64,000 nt of DNA, taken from Sphingobacteriia bacterium. Lineage in GTDB: Bacteria; Bacteroidota; Bacteroidia; Chitinophagales; Chitinophagaceae. Made by a program: the position numbers and the translations under genes. The stretch covers positions 1 through 64,000 of the forward strand of contig JAECQP010000016.1 of the NCBI GenBank assembly GCA_015999745.1, written 5' to 3'. Every line of letters starts with the position of its first letter. Within the stretch, counting starts at the first letter, position 1. Of this stretch, positions 43,301 through 50,249 are shown one piece after another. The notes below the pieces were generated by a model. The model saw only the letters and a list, made by a program, of their open reading frames with translations. It had not been told where the DNA came from and ran no database searches.

Positions 43301-43582
43301 GCTGGTAACGTGGTATGGTATGGCTATCTTGAAGATATCACCCTGCAGAAACAGATCCTGCTGAACCTGGAAAGACAGAACAAGCAATTAAGAGATATCG
43401 CCTGGGCCCAATCTCACCTGGTACGGGCGCCGCTGGCCCGCCTGATGGGGTTGGTAAACATGTTTAAAAACGGGATGGTGGAAAAGGAGGAGGAGCATGC
43501 CTTCCTGGATTACCTGGAGCAATCTGCCAACGAACTGGATAATGTTATCAAAGAAATAACCCATAAGACGATACTGGATTAG
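40343..43582 (+). CDS. Membrane-anchored multi-PAS sensor protein with a histidine-kinase DHp-like end but no ATPase domain
   Basis: A 1079-residue protein. One transmembrane helix (about 35-57, YTIAGILLFIALAIFVVLMF) is followed by about seven PAS or PAC modules (roughly 100-220, 235-355, 360-485, 495-615, 625-745, 755-875, 880-1000). Modules 3 and 6 are close relatives with GSVEI/GSIEI and IKPDINVF/IKPEKERF. The last 70 residues resemble the H-box helix pair of PAS histidine kinases (AWAQSHLVRAPLARLMGLV, candidate phospho-His), then the frame stops, with no HATPase N, G1 or G2 box. ATG at 40343 is chosen; GTG at 40310 would add 11 residues. Signal transfer to a partner kinase is the simplest reading. 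Confidence 0.85.
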   Translation: MSMRIIVPVWSMINVEAGLLHRFWVGQSGGLYNSLYTIAGILLFIALAIFVVLMFRRLRQELFRNRAGANTGKMPPDGRSAWMVNSTDDAIVSGEKQAEKQLADSEKKYKNLFENSPLPMWVIALPSLKFLAVNQTAIDHYGYSREEFLAMTAYDIREEKDMERLRHVNRDTPGYYMSKDAWSHLKKDGTRIDVEISAHNINYEGEEARLIMSLDVTERRRSEERIQLLNDEIADRERRYRAVIGHSLFAIFLARPDGTILESNKAATDLFGYTEEEFRHIHRDRLFDLSSPRMQQKLAERVKFGRIRGELTGIKKDGTHFRCEIASVIFADIHGTLFTSNIISDISERVAAKRKEERNNALLNEAERAAKTGSVEIDAKTGERIWSWGFYKLLGYEPDSIKPDINVFLDQLIPEDRERYVQWYQGLIQNRIERSTIEINLMRKDGSKRVFSALGLTYFDETEAAEKLIGVIQDITERKQYEQEMEQSRQEAIRGSALLKSIINSPKDVYIVALDKQFCLSTYTDGYNEHVQALLGKDIYIGQNVFELVPGHLKEMFKQIFERALAGEHFMLSQHLELATGVNRIYENRYGPIVDQHGQVYGLTVFVHDVTEVKKIELSNRLNEQRYSALFTGAGDPIFIADIATRCLVDVNSKACELLGYTRTELIGMDILLLHPSEEKELVAKIFKEFIEPDLTHGNTAECHALHKSGRQIPILITSGSVFTIDQKTYCAAYFKDLTHVREAEKRIQRIGDLLNREEGIAHIGSIEIDLQSSSRIWSDEFYRIMEYKPGSIKPEKERFIELIHPDYREAYRKWYEKTASTPGLTEPIEVKMYRRDGALRHLFISGKTYADENGILVKHIGVVMDITVRRLLEADLVRSHEQLKKLTEMIPIAILQMETDKSGSVEIPFISKGIRDIYKGLSTIDVMKNPNLITDWVVEEDRKAVHEMYIKSLETLTDLNVEFRVNLPKGGTIWVKLFYHPEENEAGNVVWYGYLEDITLQKQILLNLERQNKQLRDIAWAQSHLVRAPLARLMGLVNMFKNGMVEKEEEHAFLDYLEQSANELDNVIKEITHKTILD

Positions 43583-43719
43583 AAAAGTAAATATTCTATT
43601 ATTTGCCATATATACAGATATGTCATTTTTTTAGCAAAATATTATTTTCTTATATTTTTTTGCCATTTTCGGCTGTAGTGAGCGCCTGGAGTTAACTAAT
43701 AACTAAGGGATCCGGACAT

Positions 43720-43750
43720 AAAAAATCCCGGTTTCCTGCGGATAACCGGG
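43720..43750 (-). terminator. Rho-independent terminator of ndk
   Basis: On the minus strand CCCGGTT pairs with AACCGGG (arms 43744-43750 and 43727-43733, ten-nt loop), followed by ATTTTTT (43726-43720). It ends the ndk transcript, 39 bp past its stop codon. Confidence 0.9.
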
Positions 43751-43789
43751 ACAATTCAATGATTCCGTTTATTGGAGCGGAGTGCGCTA

Positions 43790-44206
43790 TTAATATCTTT
43801 CCAGTTTGGAGAAGAAGAAATCAGCTTCGATCACTGCATTTTCATCGCTGTCGCTTCCATGAACGGCATTTTCGCCGATAGAAGCCGCAAAACGCTTACG
43901 GATGGTACCTTCAGCAGCCTGAGCCGGATTGGTAGCGCCAATCAGTGTTCTGAAATCGGCAACGGCGTTGTCTTTTTCCAGAACGGCAGCCACGATCGGA
44001 CCACTGCTCATGAAATCTACCAGTTCCTGGAAGAAGGGTCTTTCTCTGTGAATATCATAAAACAGGCCGGCCTGTTTTTCGGTCAATTGAATCCATTTCA
44101 TGGCCTTAATGGTGAAGCCCGCTTTCAAAATCTGATCCAAAATAGCTCCTGTATGCCCTTTGGCGGTTGCATCCGGCTTAATCATGGTAAATGTTCTGTT
44201 GCTCAT
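43790..44206 (-). CDS. ndk: Nucleoside diphosphate kinase
   Basis: A 138-residue enzyme that equalises nucleoside triphosphate pools. The start [17 protein letters not shown] (ATP/phosphate region) and the active-site block [12 protein letters not shown] with the phospho-acceptor His are present. ATG at 44206 gives the standard N-terminus [12 protein letters not shown]. The promoter reads TTG (44255-44253), 21-nt spacer, TACTTTTG. It is divergent from nrnA; ndk next to nrnA and an FKBP gene is a common Bacteroidota order. Confidence 0.97.
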   Translation of the reverse strand: MSNRTFTMIKPDATAKGHTGAILDQILKAGFTIKAMKWIQLTEKQAGLFYDIHRERPFFQELVDFMSSGPIVAAVLEKDNAVADFRTLIGATNPAQAAEGTIRKRFAASIGENAVHGSDSDENAVIEADFFFSKLERY

Positions 44207-44223
44207 ATATTTATATTTCGCGG

Positions 44224-44255
44224 CAAAAGTAAGGAATAGCAGGGGTTTGGAGCAA
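44224..44255 (-). promoter_or_regulatory. Promoter of ndk
   Basis: On the minus strand TTG (44255-44253), a 21-nt spacer and TACTTTTG (44231-44224) fit the Bacteroidota consensus. The predicted leader before the ndk ATG is about 11 nt. Confidence 0.7.
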
Positions 44256-44335
44256 GTCAAATAGTGTATTTTTAACATTTACGCCTAAAATGATTTGATT
44301 AACTAGCACAGATACCCCAATTTTGCCGCCATCGT

Positions 44336-45343
44336 ATGCAAGATATCTCACTTTTTTACCCAAGCCTGTCAACACCGCGCAAAGTGGTGATTACCATGCA
44401 CCAGAAACCCGACGGCGACGCAATGGGTTCCGCATTGGGATTGTATCATTTTCTGAAAGGACTGAACCATGATGTAACCGTTATTTCTCCCACCAACTGG
44501 GCCGATTTCCTGGCCTGGATGCCAGGCACGAAGCAGGTCATCAATTTCGAAATGAATAAGGAGAAGTCGCTGAAAATCCTGGCGGAAACCGAAGTGATTT
44601 TTTGCCTGGATTTCAACATTTTTCACCGGACCAAACACCTGGCCATTCACCTGGCCAATGCGGACGCTGTGAAAATACTGATAGACCACCACCAGCAGCC
44701 GGATGCTGATTCCTTCACCTTTGGAATCAGTGATACCGGAAAAAGTTCCACCTGCGAAATGGTTTACGATTTTATTATTGCGTCCGGGCACGATAACAGC
44801 ATCAATGCAGACATTGCCACCTGTTTGTATACAGGCGTAATGACCGATACGGGCTCGTTCCGCTTTCCTTCCACTACGGCTTCCGTTCACCGTATGATTG
44901 CCCGGTTAAAAGAAACCGGCTTTGAGCACGACCAGGTGCACAACCATATATATGATAATTTCTTAGAGAACAGGCTTCGTTTCATTGGGTTTGCACTGAC
45001 CAACCGGATGGAAGTTTTGTATGAGTATAATACGGCTTTGATGTATATTACGAAGCAGGATCTGCAGAAGTACGATATTAAAACCGGAGATACGGAAGGG
45101 TTGGTGAACTACCTGCTGACCATTCAGGGAATTAAATTCGGCGCTATTGTGATAGACCGGGATGAGGAGCGGAAATGGAGTTTCAGAAGCAGGGGAAGTT
45201 TTGACGTGAACCAGTTTGCCCGCAACCATTTTGAAGGAGGGGGGCATGCCAATGCGGCTGGTGGAAGAAGCAGCCACTCTGTGGATCAGACCGTGAGGGA
45301 TTTTAAAGAAGTATTAAAACAATATAAACATCAACTACAATAA
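44336..45343 (+). CDS. nrnA: DHH family phosphoesterase, NrnA-like oligoribonuclease/pAp phosphatase
   Basis: A 335-residue two-domain enzyme. The DHH domain has VVITMHQKPDGDAMGSALGL, the Asp of VIFCLDFN, and ILIDHHQQPD (the DHH motif); the C-terminal DHHA1 domain ends with FARNHFEGGGHANAAGG. NrnA degrades RNA fragments of two to five nucleotides and dephosphorylates pAp. Length fits. The FKBP lipoprotein gene follows 8 bp downstream. Confidence 0.92.
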   Translation: MQDISLFYPSLSTPRKVVITMHQKPDGDAMGSALGLYHFLKGLNHDVTVISPTNWADFLAWMPGTKQVINFEMNKEKSLKILAETEVIFCLDFNIFHRTKHLAIHLANADAVKILIDHHQQPDADSFTFGISDTGKSSTCEMVYDFIIASGHDNSINADIATCLYTGVMTDTGSFRFPSTTASVHRMIARLKETGFEHDQVHNHIYDNFLENRLRFIGFALTNRMEVLYEYNTALMYITKQDLQKYDIKTGDTEGLVNYLLTIQGIKFGAIVIDRDEERKWSFRSRGSFDVNQFARNHFEGGGHANAAGGRSSHSVDQTVRDFKEVLKQYKHQLQ

Positions 45344-45351
45344 ATCTAAAA

Positions 45352-46278
45352 ATGAGGAGAATCACCATCCCGCTGTTATCAGCGGTTGTATTGCTTGCAA
45401 GTTGTAATCAATATGAAAAAACACCTTCGGGGCTTGCTTATAAAATTGAGAAAGGCGGAAGCAAGGAATTGTTGAAACAGGGCCAGTTTGTGAAAATGAA
45501 CGTAGCGTACAATCTTCCTGCAAAGGATTCTGTACTGAGCAGCTCTTTCGGAAGAGTACCTGTATACTTCAGGGTAGACACCAGCCGTATGGCGAAGCAC
45601 AGTTTTATTGAGCTGATCGATAAGTGTGCTCCCGGCGATAAAATCGATTTTGTTATGAACGTGGATAGCCTGAAAAAAATGGGCATGCTCGAATACAATG
45701 AGATATTCAAACAAAAAGATCTGATTAACGGTAAAGTGGAAGTGATTAAAACTTTTGCCAGCGAAGAGCAGATGATGGCCGATTACCAGAAAGAACTGGA
45801 CAATGAAAAAGTAAGAGAAACAAAGGAACTGAAAGATTTTGCCGCTAAGAAAGGCGCGAAGGTACAGGAAATCCCTTCAGGCCTGTTTGTAGAAGTAACC
45901 CATGCGGGTGATGCAACCCTGAAAGCAGATTCAGGCAAGCAGGTATCTGTATTATACAGAGGCACTTTCCTGAACGGTAAGAAATTTGACGGCAACATGG
46001 ATAAGGATTCTCCTAACAATCAGCCATTGAGTATCGTAATAGGAAGCGGCGGTGTGATCCGCGGACTGGACGAAGGGCTGCGTTTCTTTGGCAAGGGCGG
46101 AAGAGGCCGGATATTTGTTCCTGCCCTGTTGGGTTACGGACCCAACGGCAGCGCTCCGGTTATTCCTCCATACGCTGCGTTAATCTTTGATATTGAAGTA
46201 CTGGATGTAACCAATGCAGCGCCAGGTTCTACTTTACCAATGATGCCACAGGGCCCCCAGGGAACACCACAGCATTAA
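45352..46278 (+). CDS. FKBP-type peptidyl-prolyl isomerase lipoprotein
   Basis: A 308-residue lipoprotein with a signal peptide and lipobox LLASC (Cys at about residue 19). It has two FKBP-like modules: a degenerate one at about 25-125 and a canonical C-terminal one at about 175-285 with VSVLYRGTFLNGKKFDGN, VIRGLDEGLRFFGKGGRGRI and PVIPPYAALIFDIEVLDV. A charged helical linker joins them. It probably aids folding of periplasmic or outer membrane proteins. A strong hairpin follows the stop codon. Confidence 0.92.
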   Translation: MRRITIPLLSAVVLLASCNQYEKTPSGLAYKIEKGGSKELLKQGQFVKMNVAYNLPAKDSVLSSSFGRVPVYFRVDTSRMAKHSFIELIDKCAPGDKIDFVMNVDSLKKMGMLEYNEIFKQKDLINGKVEVIKTFASEEQMMADYQKELDNEKVRETKELKDFAAKKGAKVQEIPSGLFVEVTHAGDATLKADSGKQVSVLYRGTFLNGKKFDGNMDKDSPNNQPLSIVIGSGGVIRGLDEGLRFFGKGGRGRIFVPALLGYGPNGSAPVIPPYAALIFDIEVLDVTNAAPGSTLPMMPQGPQGTPQH

Positions 46279-46300
46279 TGGAATAGATTGCCGATTTCTA

Positions 46301-46335
46301 AACTGCCGGTTTGATCCCTGATCAGGCCGGCAGTT
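46301..46335. terminator. Bidirectional terminator-like hairpin between the FKBP and folP genes
   Basis: A 35-nt near-perfect hairpin: AACTGCCGG-TT-TGATC, loop CCT, GATCA-GG-CCGGCAGTT, 16 paired positions if the two T.G pairs are counted. It lies in the 62-bp gap between the convergent FKBP and folP genes. T-runs on either side are short, so it may block read-through mainly by its stability. Confidence 0.7.
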
Positions 46336-46340
46336 GGCTT

Positions 46341-47168
46341 TTAGGGATGTAATGCATTCACCAGCTGTACTGCCTGAGCAGCTTCTTTCACGTCATGCAC
46401 CCGCAGGATATTCACTTTATTCAACAGCCCGATGGTGTTGAGTACGGTGGTGCCGTTCAGCGATTCTTCCGGGGTGATCTGCAGGGTTTTGTGAATCATG
46501 GTTTTGCGGGAAATGCCCAGCAAAACGGGCAGATGAAATAATTGCAGGCCGTTTAATTCTTTGAGCAATTGAAAATTCTGCTCCATGGTTTTACCAAAGC
46601 CCAGTCCCGGATCCAGGATCACATCTTTAATACCTGCTGCAGTGCAGGCTTGCAGTCTTTCTTTAAAGTAATTGACCACTTCCAGGGTAATATTGCCGGA
46701 AATCAATTTTTCGTGCATGGTTGCGGCCGTACCGGTACTGTGCATGAGGATATAGGGCACGTTGAGCGCAGCTACCGCTGGAAGCATATCCGCATCATAC
46801 CGCCCTCCGCTGATATCGTTCACAAGAGATGCGCCGGCTGCTACGGCTGCTTTGGCAACAGCAGGATAATAGGTGTCAACCGACAAAACAATCCCGGGAA
46901 AAGCCTGGTGAATAGCGCTGATCACCGGAACTACCCGGTCAATTTCTTCCGCTTCACCCACCAGAACGGCGTCCGGCCGGGTACTTTGTCCGCCTATGTC
47001 CAGTATGGCGGCGCCTTCCCGGATCATCCGGGCGGCGGTAGCCACGGCTGCTTCCAGTCCGGTGGCCCTGCTCTTACTGAAAAAAGAATCAGGTGTGGCA
47101 TTGATGATGCCCATCACCACCGGTAAACGGATGGTCCATAAACTTCCTTTGCAGTTAAGTGTAAACAT
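46341..47168 (-). CDS. folP: Dihydropteroate synthase
   Basis: A 275-residue TIM-barrel enzyme that joins p-aminobenzoate to the pterin diphosphate; it is the target of sulfonamides. The conserved segments are VMGIINATPDSFF, AAILDIGGQSTRPDA, SLVNDISGGRYD, DVILDPGLGFGKTMEQN and LLGISRKTMI. Length is normal. It is divergent from the DUF1599 gene, 67 bp away. Confidence 0.97.
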   Translation of the reverse strand: MFTLNCKGSLWTIRLPVVMGIINATPDSFFSKSRATGLEAAVATAARMIREGAAILDIGGQSTRPDAVLVGEAEEIDRVVPVISAIHQAFPGIVLSVDTYYPAVAKAAVAAGASLVNDISGGRYDADMLPAVAALNVPYILMHSTGTAATMHEKLISGNITLEVVNYFKERLQACTAAGIKDVILDPGLGFGKTMEQNFQLLKELNGLQLFHLPVLLGISRKTMIHKTLQITPEESLNGTTVLNTIGLLNKVNILRVHDVKEAAQAVQLVNALHP

Positions 47169-47198
47169 TCTCCTGATTCAGTTAAATTGCACCAGATT

Positions 47199-47206
47199 CA
47201 AAGATA
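47199..47206 (-). promoter_or_regulatory. -7 element of folP
   Basis: TATCTTTG on the minus strand matches TAnnTTTG; the predicted transcript begins about 24 nt before the folP ATG. No TTG at the right distance is visible. Confidence 0.5.
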
Positions 47207-47235
47207 TTATCAAAGAAGTAAACGAAGGAAGAATA

Positions 47236-47781
47236 ATGTTGAATACGAACGAGCAGTACGACAAAGCCATTGCATCCTGTTATGATATTTTCATCAAGAA
47301 AACCAAAGACTATGGCACGGCATGGCGTGTACTCAGAACTATTTCTGTGGCTGACCAGATATTCATCAAAGCCCTGCGTATCAGAACCATACAGGAACTG
47401 AAAACCCAGAAAGTAGGGGATGATATTCCTTCTGAGTTCAAGGGAATCCTGAATTATGCTGTCATTGGCCTGATCCAGCTCAGCATTGGCCACTCAACGG
47501 TGGAGGAACTGGATGTGGAACGGGTTGCGGTATTGTATACTCAACAGGTAAAGGTTGCCAGGGACACTATGTTGTCTAAGAATCACGACTATGGCGAAGC
47601 CTGGAGAGCAATGAGCCAGGAAAGCTTTGCCGACCTGATACTGGTAAAACTGTTGCGCATCCGGCAGATTTTACAGAACGACGGAAAAACACTGATCAGT
47701 GAAGGCATTGATGCCAACTATGTCGATATTATCAATTATGCGGCATTTGCATTGATCCTGATTGAAGAAGGAAAACACTAA
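47236..47781 (+). CDS. DUF1599 (nucleotide-modification-associated domain) protein
   Basis: A 181-residue protein built from two similar halves of about 85 residues: DIFIKKTKDYGTAWRVLR...DQIFIKALRIRTIQE and DTMLSKNHDYGEAWRAMS...DLILVKLLRIRQILQ. The DYGxAWR and RIRxI positions repeat, showing an internal duplication. The family is conserved in Bacteroidota; a nucleotide-related role has been proposed but is not established. ATG at 47236 starts the first repeat. The BT_3928-type gene follows 10 bp downstream. Confidence 0.85.
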   Translation: MLNTNEQYDKAIASCYDIFIKKTKDYGTAWRVLRTISVADQIFIKALRIRTIQELKTQKVGDDIPSEFKGILNYAVIGLIQLSIGHSTVEELDVERVAVLYTQQVKVARDTMLSKNHDYGEAWRAMSQESFADLILVKLLRIRQILQNDGKTLISEGIDANYVDIINYAAFALILIEEGKH

Positions 47782-47791
47782 ATTATAACGC

Positions 47792-48880
47792 ATGAAGAAT
47801 CTGCTCCTGGTGGTAAGATGGGTGGTTGGATTACTGTTTATCTTTTCGGGATTGATCAAGATCAATGACCCCGCAGGGCTCAGCTATAAGATGCAGGAAT
47901 TTTTTGAAGCCGGTAATCTTCATGGAATGAACGATTATGCGCTGCTGTTTGCCGTGCTGATGAATGTATTTGAGGTGCTGGCCGGTATTGCCATCATCAT
48001 TGGATGGCAGGTTAAAATCTTCAGTTGGTTGTTGCTGCTGCTGATTGTATTTTTTACTTTTCTGACCGGGTATGCATTGTTCTCCGGTAAAATCAAAGCC
48101 TGTGGCTGTTTTGGAGACTGCCTGCCCATTACACCGGCACAATCATTTGGGAAAGATCTGGTACTGCTGGTGCTGATCCTGGTACTCCTGTTTTATCAAT
48201 CACAGATTAAACCGCTGACCGGTAGCAGAACCGCGGCTGTGTTGCTGGGGCTAACCGTGTTCTTTGGATTCTTTATACAATGGTATGTGTTGCAACATCT
48301 TCCATTTGTAGATTGCCTGCCTTATAAAAAAGGGAATGATATCCGGCAGCAGATGCAAATGCCCGCAGGAGCCACTGCAGACAGCTTCGCCATTGAATTT
48401 TTGTATAAGAAAGATGGAAGGGAACTGCGGTTTGATCAGGCAAATTTCCCCGACGATTTTGATTCTACCTATGAATACATCAACCGGATAGACCGTTTGG
48501 TAAAACCCGGCAACGGTTTAAAACCCGCCATCACCGATTTTTCTTTGCAAACCTTACAGCAGGCCGATTCCACCGAAGCCATTTTTCAGCAACCCGGAAA
48601 ATACATACTGGTATTGATCCAGGATGGGAAAGACATTCAGGAATGGAAGCCGGCCTTTGACCGGTTGCTGCCGCAATTCAACGCAAAGCAATGGCCTGTT
48701 TACCTGGTATCTTCCGAAGCCGCAAAAGTGCAGGAACAGTTTCCGCAGATGCAGGTCTTCAGTTGTGATGCTACCGTGCTTAAAACAGCCGCCAGGGTAA
48801 AACCAACTTTTTTCCTCATGCAGGGAGCCACCATTATCAATAAACACAGTTACCTGGATGCAGGTAATCTGGTTAAATAA
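47792..48880 (+). CDS. BT_3928 family DoxX/MauE-like membrane protein with thioredoxin-like tail
   Basis: A 362-residue protein with four transmembrane helices in the first 150 residues (for example LLLVVRWVVGLLFIFSGLIK and FSWLLLLLIVFFTFLTGYAL) and the MauE-type motif KACGCFGDCLPI between helices 3 and 4. The C-terminal third resembles a thioredoxin fold (PGKYILVLIQDGKD, cis-Pro-like VKPTFFLMQGATII) but lacks a CXXC pair. Such DoxX/MauE proteins are linked to redox or disulfide chemistry at the membrane; the exact role of this family is not known. Confidence 0.82.
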   Translation: MKNLLLVVRWVVGLLFIFSGLIKINDPAGLSYKMQEFFEAGNLHGMNDYALLFAVLMNVFEVLAGIAIIIGWQVKIFSWLLLLLIVFFTFLTGYALFSGKIKACGCFGDCLPITPAQSFGKDLVLLVLILVLLFYQSQIKPLTGSRTAAVLLGLTVFFGFFIQWYVLQHLPFVDCLPYKKGNDIRQQMQMPAGATADSFAIEFLYKKDGRELRFDQANFPDDFDSTYEYINRIDRLVKPGNGLKPAITDFSLQTLQQADSTEAIFQQPGKYILVLIQDGKDIQEWKPAFDRLLPQFNAKQWPVYLVSSEAAKVQEQFPQMQVFSCDATVLKTAARVKPTFFLMQGATIINKHSYLDAGNLVK

Positions 48881-48886
48881 ATTCCA

Positions 48887-49936
48887 TTGCTCAGCTATCT
48901 CTCCAAAAAAATCGGCTACGGCGTACTGGTACTTATAGGAGTAGTGGTAGTGGTGTTCTTTTTATTCCAGGGCTTTGGTGATCCTGCGCGGCTGGTACTG
49001 GGCCAGACAGGAGACAGCGCTACTATTCAGCATATCCGCAAAGAGCTTGCACTCGACCAACCTACCTGGAAACAATTTCTCTATTATGTAAACGATGTAT
49101 CGCCCATAGCTATTCACAGCAAAGCAGAAATTGAAGAAAAAAAGCTCAAAGGCTTTTTCATAGGTGGTGAAAAGAAACTGGCTATTAAAGCGCCCTACCT
49201 GCGCAGGTCTTATCAAACCAAAAAGGATGTGGGTACCGTGCTGTACGAAGCGCTGCCCGGTACATTGATACTGGCGCTTGCTGCCATGTTGTTTGCTACG
49301 GTGGTGGGCATTGCACTGGGCGTGCTGGCTGCTGTTAAACAAAATACCTGGATGGATACCAGTGCCGTATTTGCCAGTGTGCTGGGTATATCGGCGCCCT
49401 CTTTTTTTATGGGTATTCTGCTGGCGTATTTTTTTGGATTTGTCTGGAGCAATGTTACAGGGCTGCAAATGACCGGCAGCCTGTTTTATATGGATCCCTT
49501 TTTGGGCAGGCAACTTTCGTTAAAGAGCCTGGTGCTTCCCGCGCTAACCCTGGGTATCAGACCGCTGGCCATTATTACCCAGCTTACCAGGAGCGCCATG
49601 CTGGATGTGCTGGACCAGGATTATATCCGCACGGCCTATGCCAAGGGACTGAGTAAACGTGTTGTGTTGCTCCGGCATGCACTGCGCAACGCCCTGAACC
49701 CGGTTGTAACAGCCATTACCGGATGGTTTGCCGAATTACTGGCGGGCGCATTTTTTGTAGAGTATATTTTTGGCTGGAAGGGGATTGGAAAAGTAACGGT
49801 TGATGCATTGGAAAAACTGGATTTCCCGGTTGTTATGGGAAGTGTGTTACTCACTGCTACCTTCTTTGTGCTGGTGAATCTGCTGGCAGACCTGCTGTAT
49901 GGATGGATCGATCCGCGGGTGCGCCTGAACGGATAA
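48887..49936 (+). CDS. ABC transporter permease, DppB/OppB type, without visible partners
   Basis: A 349-residue inner membrane permease with six transmembrane helices. The family-specific loop RTAYAKGLSKRVVLLRHALR (EAA-like motif) and the LxxxDxxyGWIDPRVR end are present. An unusually charged first periplasmic loop (about 70-115) contains IEEKKLKGFFIGGEKK. No DppC, ATPase or binding protein gene is adjacent. The start appears to be TTG at 48887 (LSYLSKKIGYGVLV) since no ATG or GTG is available near the first helix and the previous stop codon is only 6 bp away. It abuts the convergent DUF721 gene. Confidence 0.85.
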   Translation: MLSYLSKKIGYGVLVLIGVVVVVFFLFQGFGDPARLVLGQTGDSATIQHIRKELALDQPTWKQFLYYVNDVSPIAIHSKAEIEEKKLKGFFIGGEKKLAIKAPYLRRSYQTKKDVGTVLYEALPGTLILALAAMLFATVVGIALGVLAAVKQNTWMDTSAVFASVLGISAPSFFMGILLAYFFGFVWSNVTGLQMTGSLFYMDPFLGRQLSLKSLVLPALTLGIRPLAIITQLTRSAMLDVLDQDYIRTAYAKGLSKRVVLLRHALRNALNPVVTAITGWFAELLAGAFFVEYIFGWKGIGKVTVDALEKLDFPVVMGSVLLTATFFVLVNLLADLLYGWIDPRVRLNG

Positions 49937-50218
49937 TTACTGGATAATAACTTCGTTGATGATTTCTTCTCCAAATGCTTCATTCACCCTTGCAATGATC
50001 TGGGGCTTCTGGTATTGCAGTTCGTTTTTCAGCGGCCCCACATTGGTATGGATAAACAATTTTTTCTGAATGATCTGAATCTTTTCTGTGTATTTGGCAA
50101 TGGTTTTGCCCATCAGCGTTTCCCAGACCTCTTCAATCTGAACCGCGCGGATGCCGTTCTTTAAATGGCTTTTGCGGATAAAGCCCTTCAGTGCGTCGCC
50201 AATATGCATTTCTGACAT
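49937..50218 (-). CDS. DUF721 (DciA-like) protein
   Basis: A 93-residue basic protein with the DUF721 pattern: VQIEEVWETLMGKTIAKYTE, then KLFIHTNVGPLKNELQYQKPQIIARVNEAFG. Members are related to the DciA helicase loader, and the gene lies 20 bp downstream of recF on the same strand, which fits a role in DNA replication. A promoter-like TTG-16-TAACTTTG lies at its start codon, so separate transcription is possible. Confidence 0.88.
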   Translation of the reverse strand: MSEMHIGDALKGFIRKSHLKNGIRAVQIEEVWETLMGKTIAKYTEKIQIIQKKLFIHTNVGPLKNELQYQKPQIIARVNEAFGEEIINEVIIQ

Positions 50219-50222
50219 GGGG

Positions 50223-50249
50223 CAAAGTTAGGGCTAATTTATAACTCAA
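50223..50249 (-). promoter_or_regulatory. Promoter-like sequence at the start of the DUF721 gene
   Basis: On the minus strand TTG (50249-50247), a 16-nt spacer and TAACTTTG (50230-50223) precede the ATG by only 4 nt, so the predicted transcript has no leader. It overlaps the end of recF. Confidence 0.45.

Noticed and set aside
43583..43789. A lost HATPase domain or frameshift after the PAS sensor
   Set aside because: No N, G1 or G2 box could be found in any frame; the stretch is short, AT-rich and ends in the ndk terminator.
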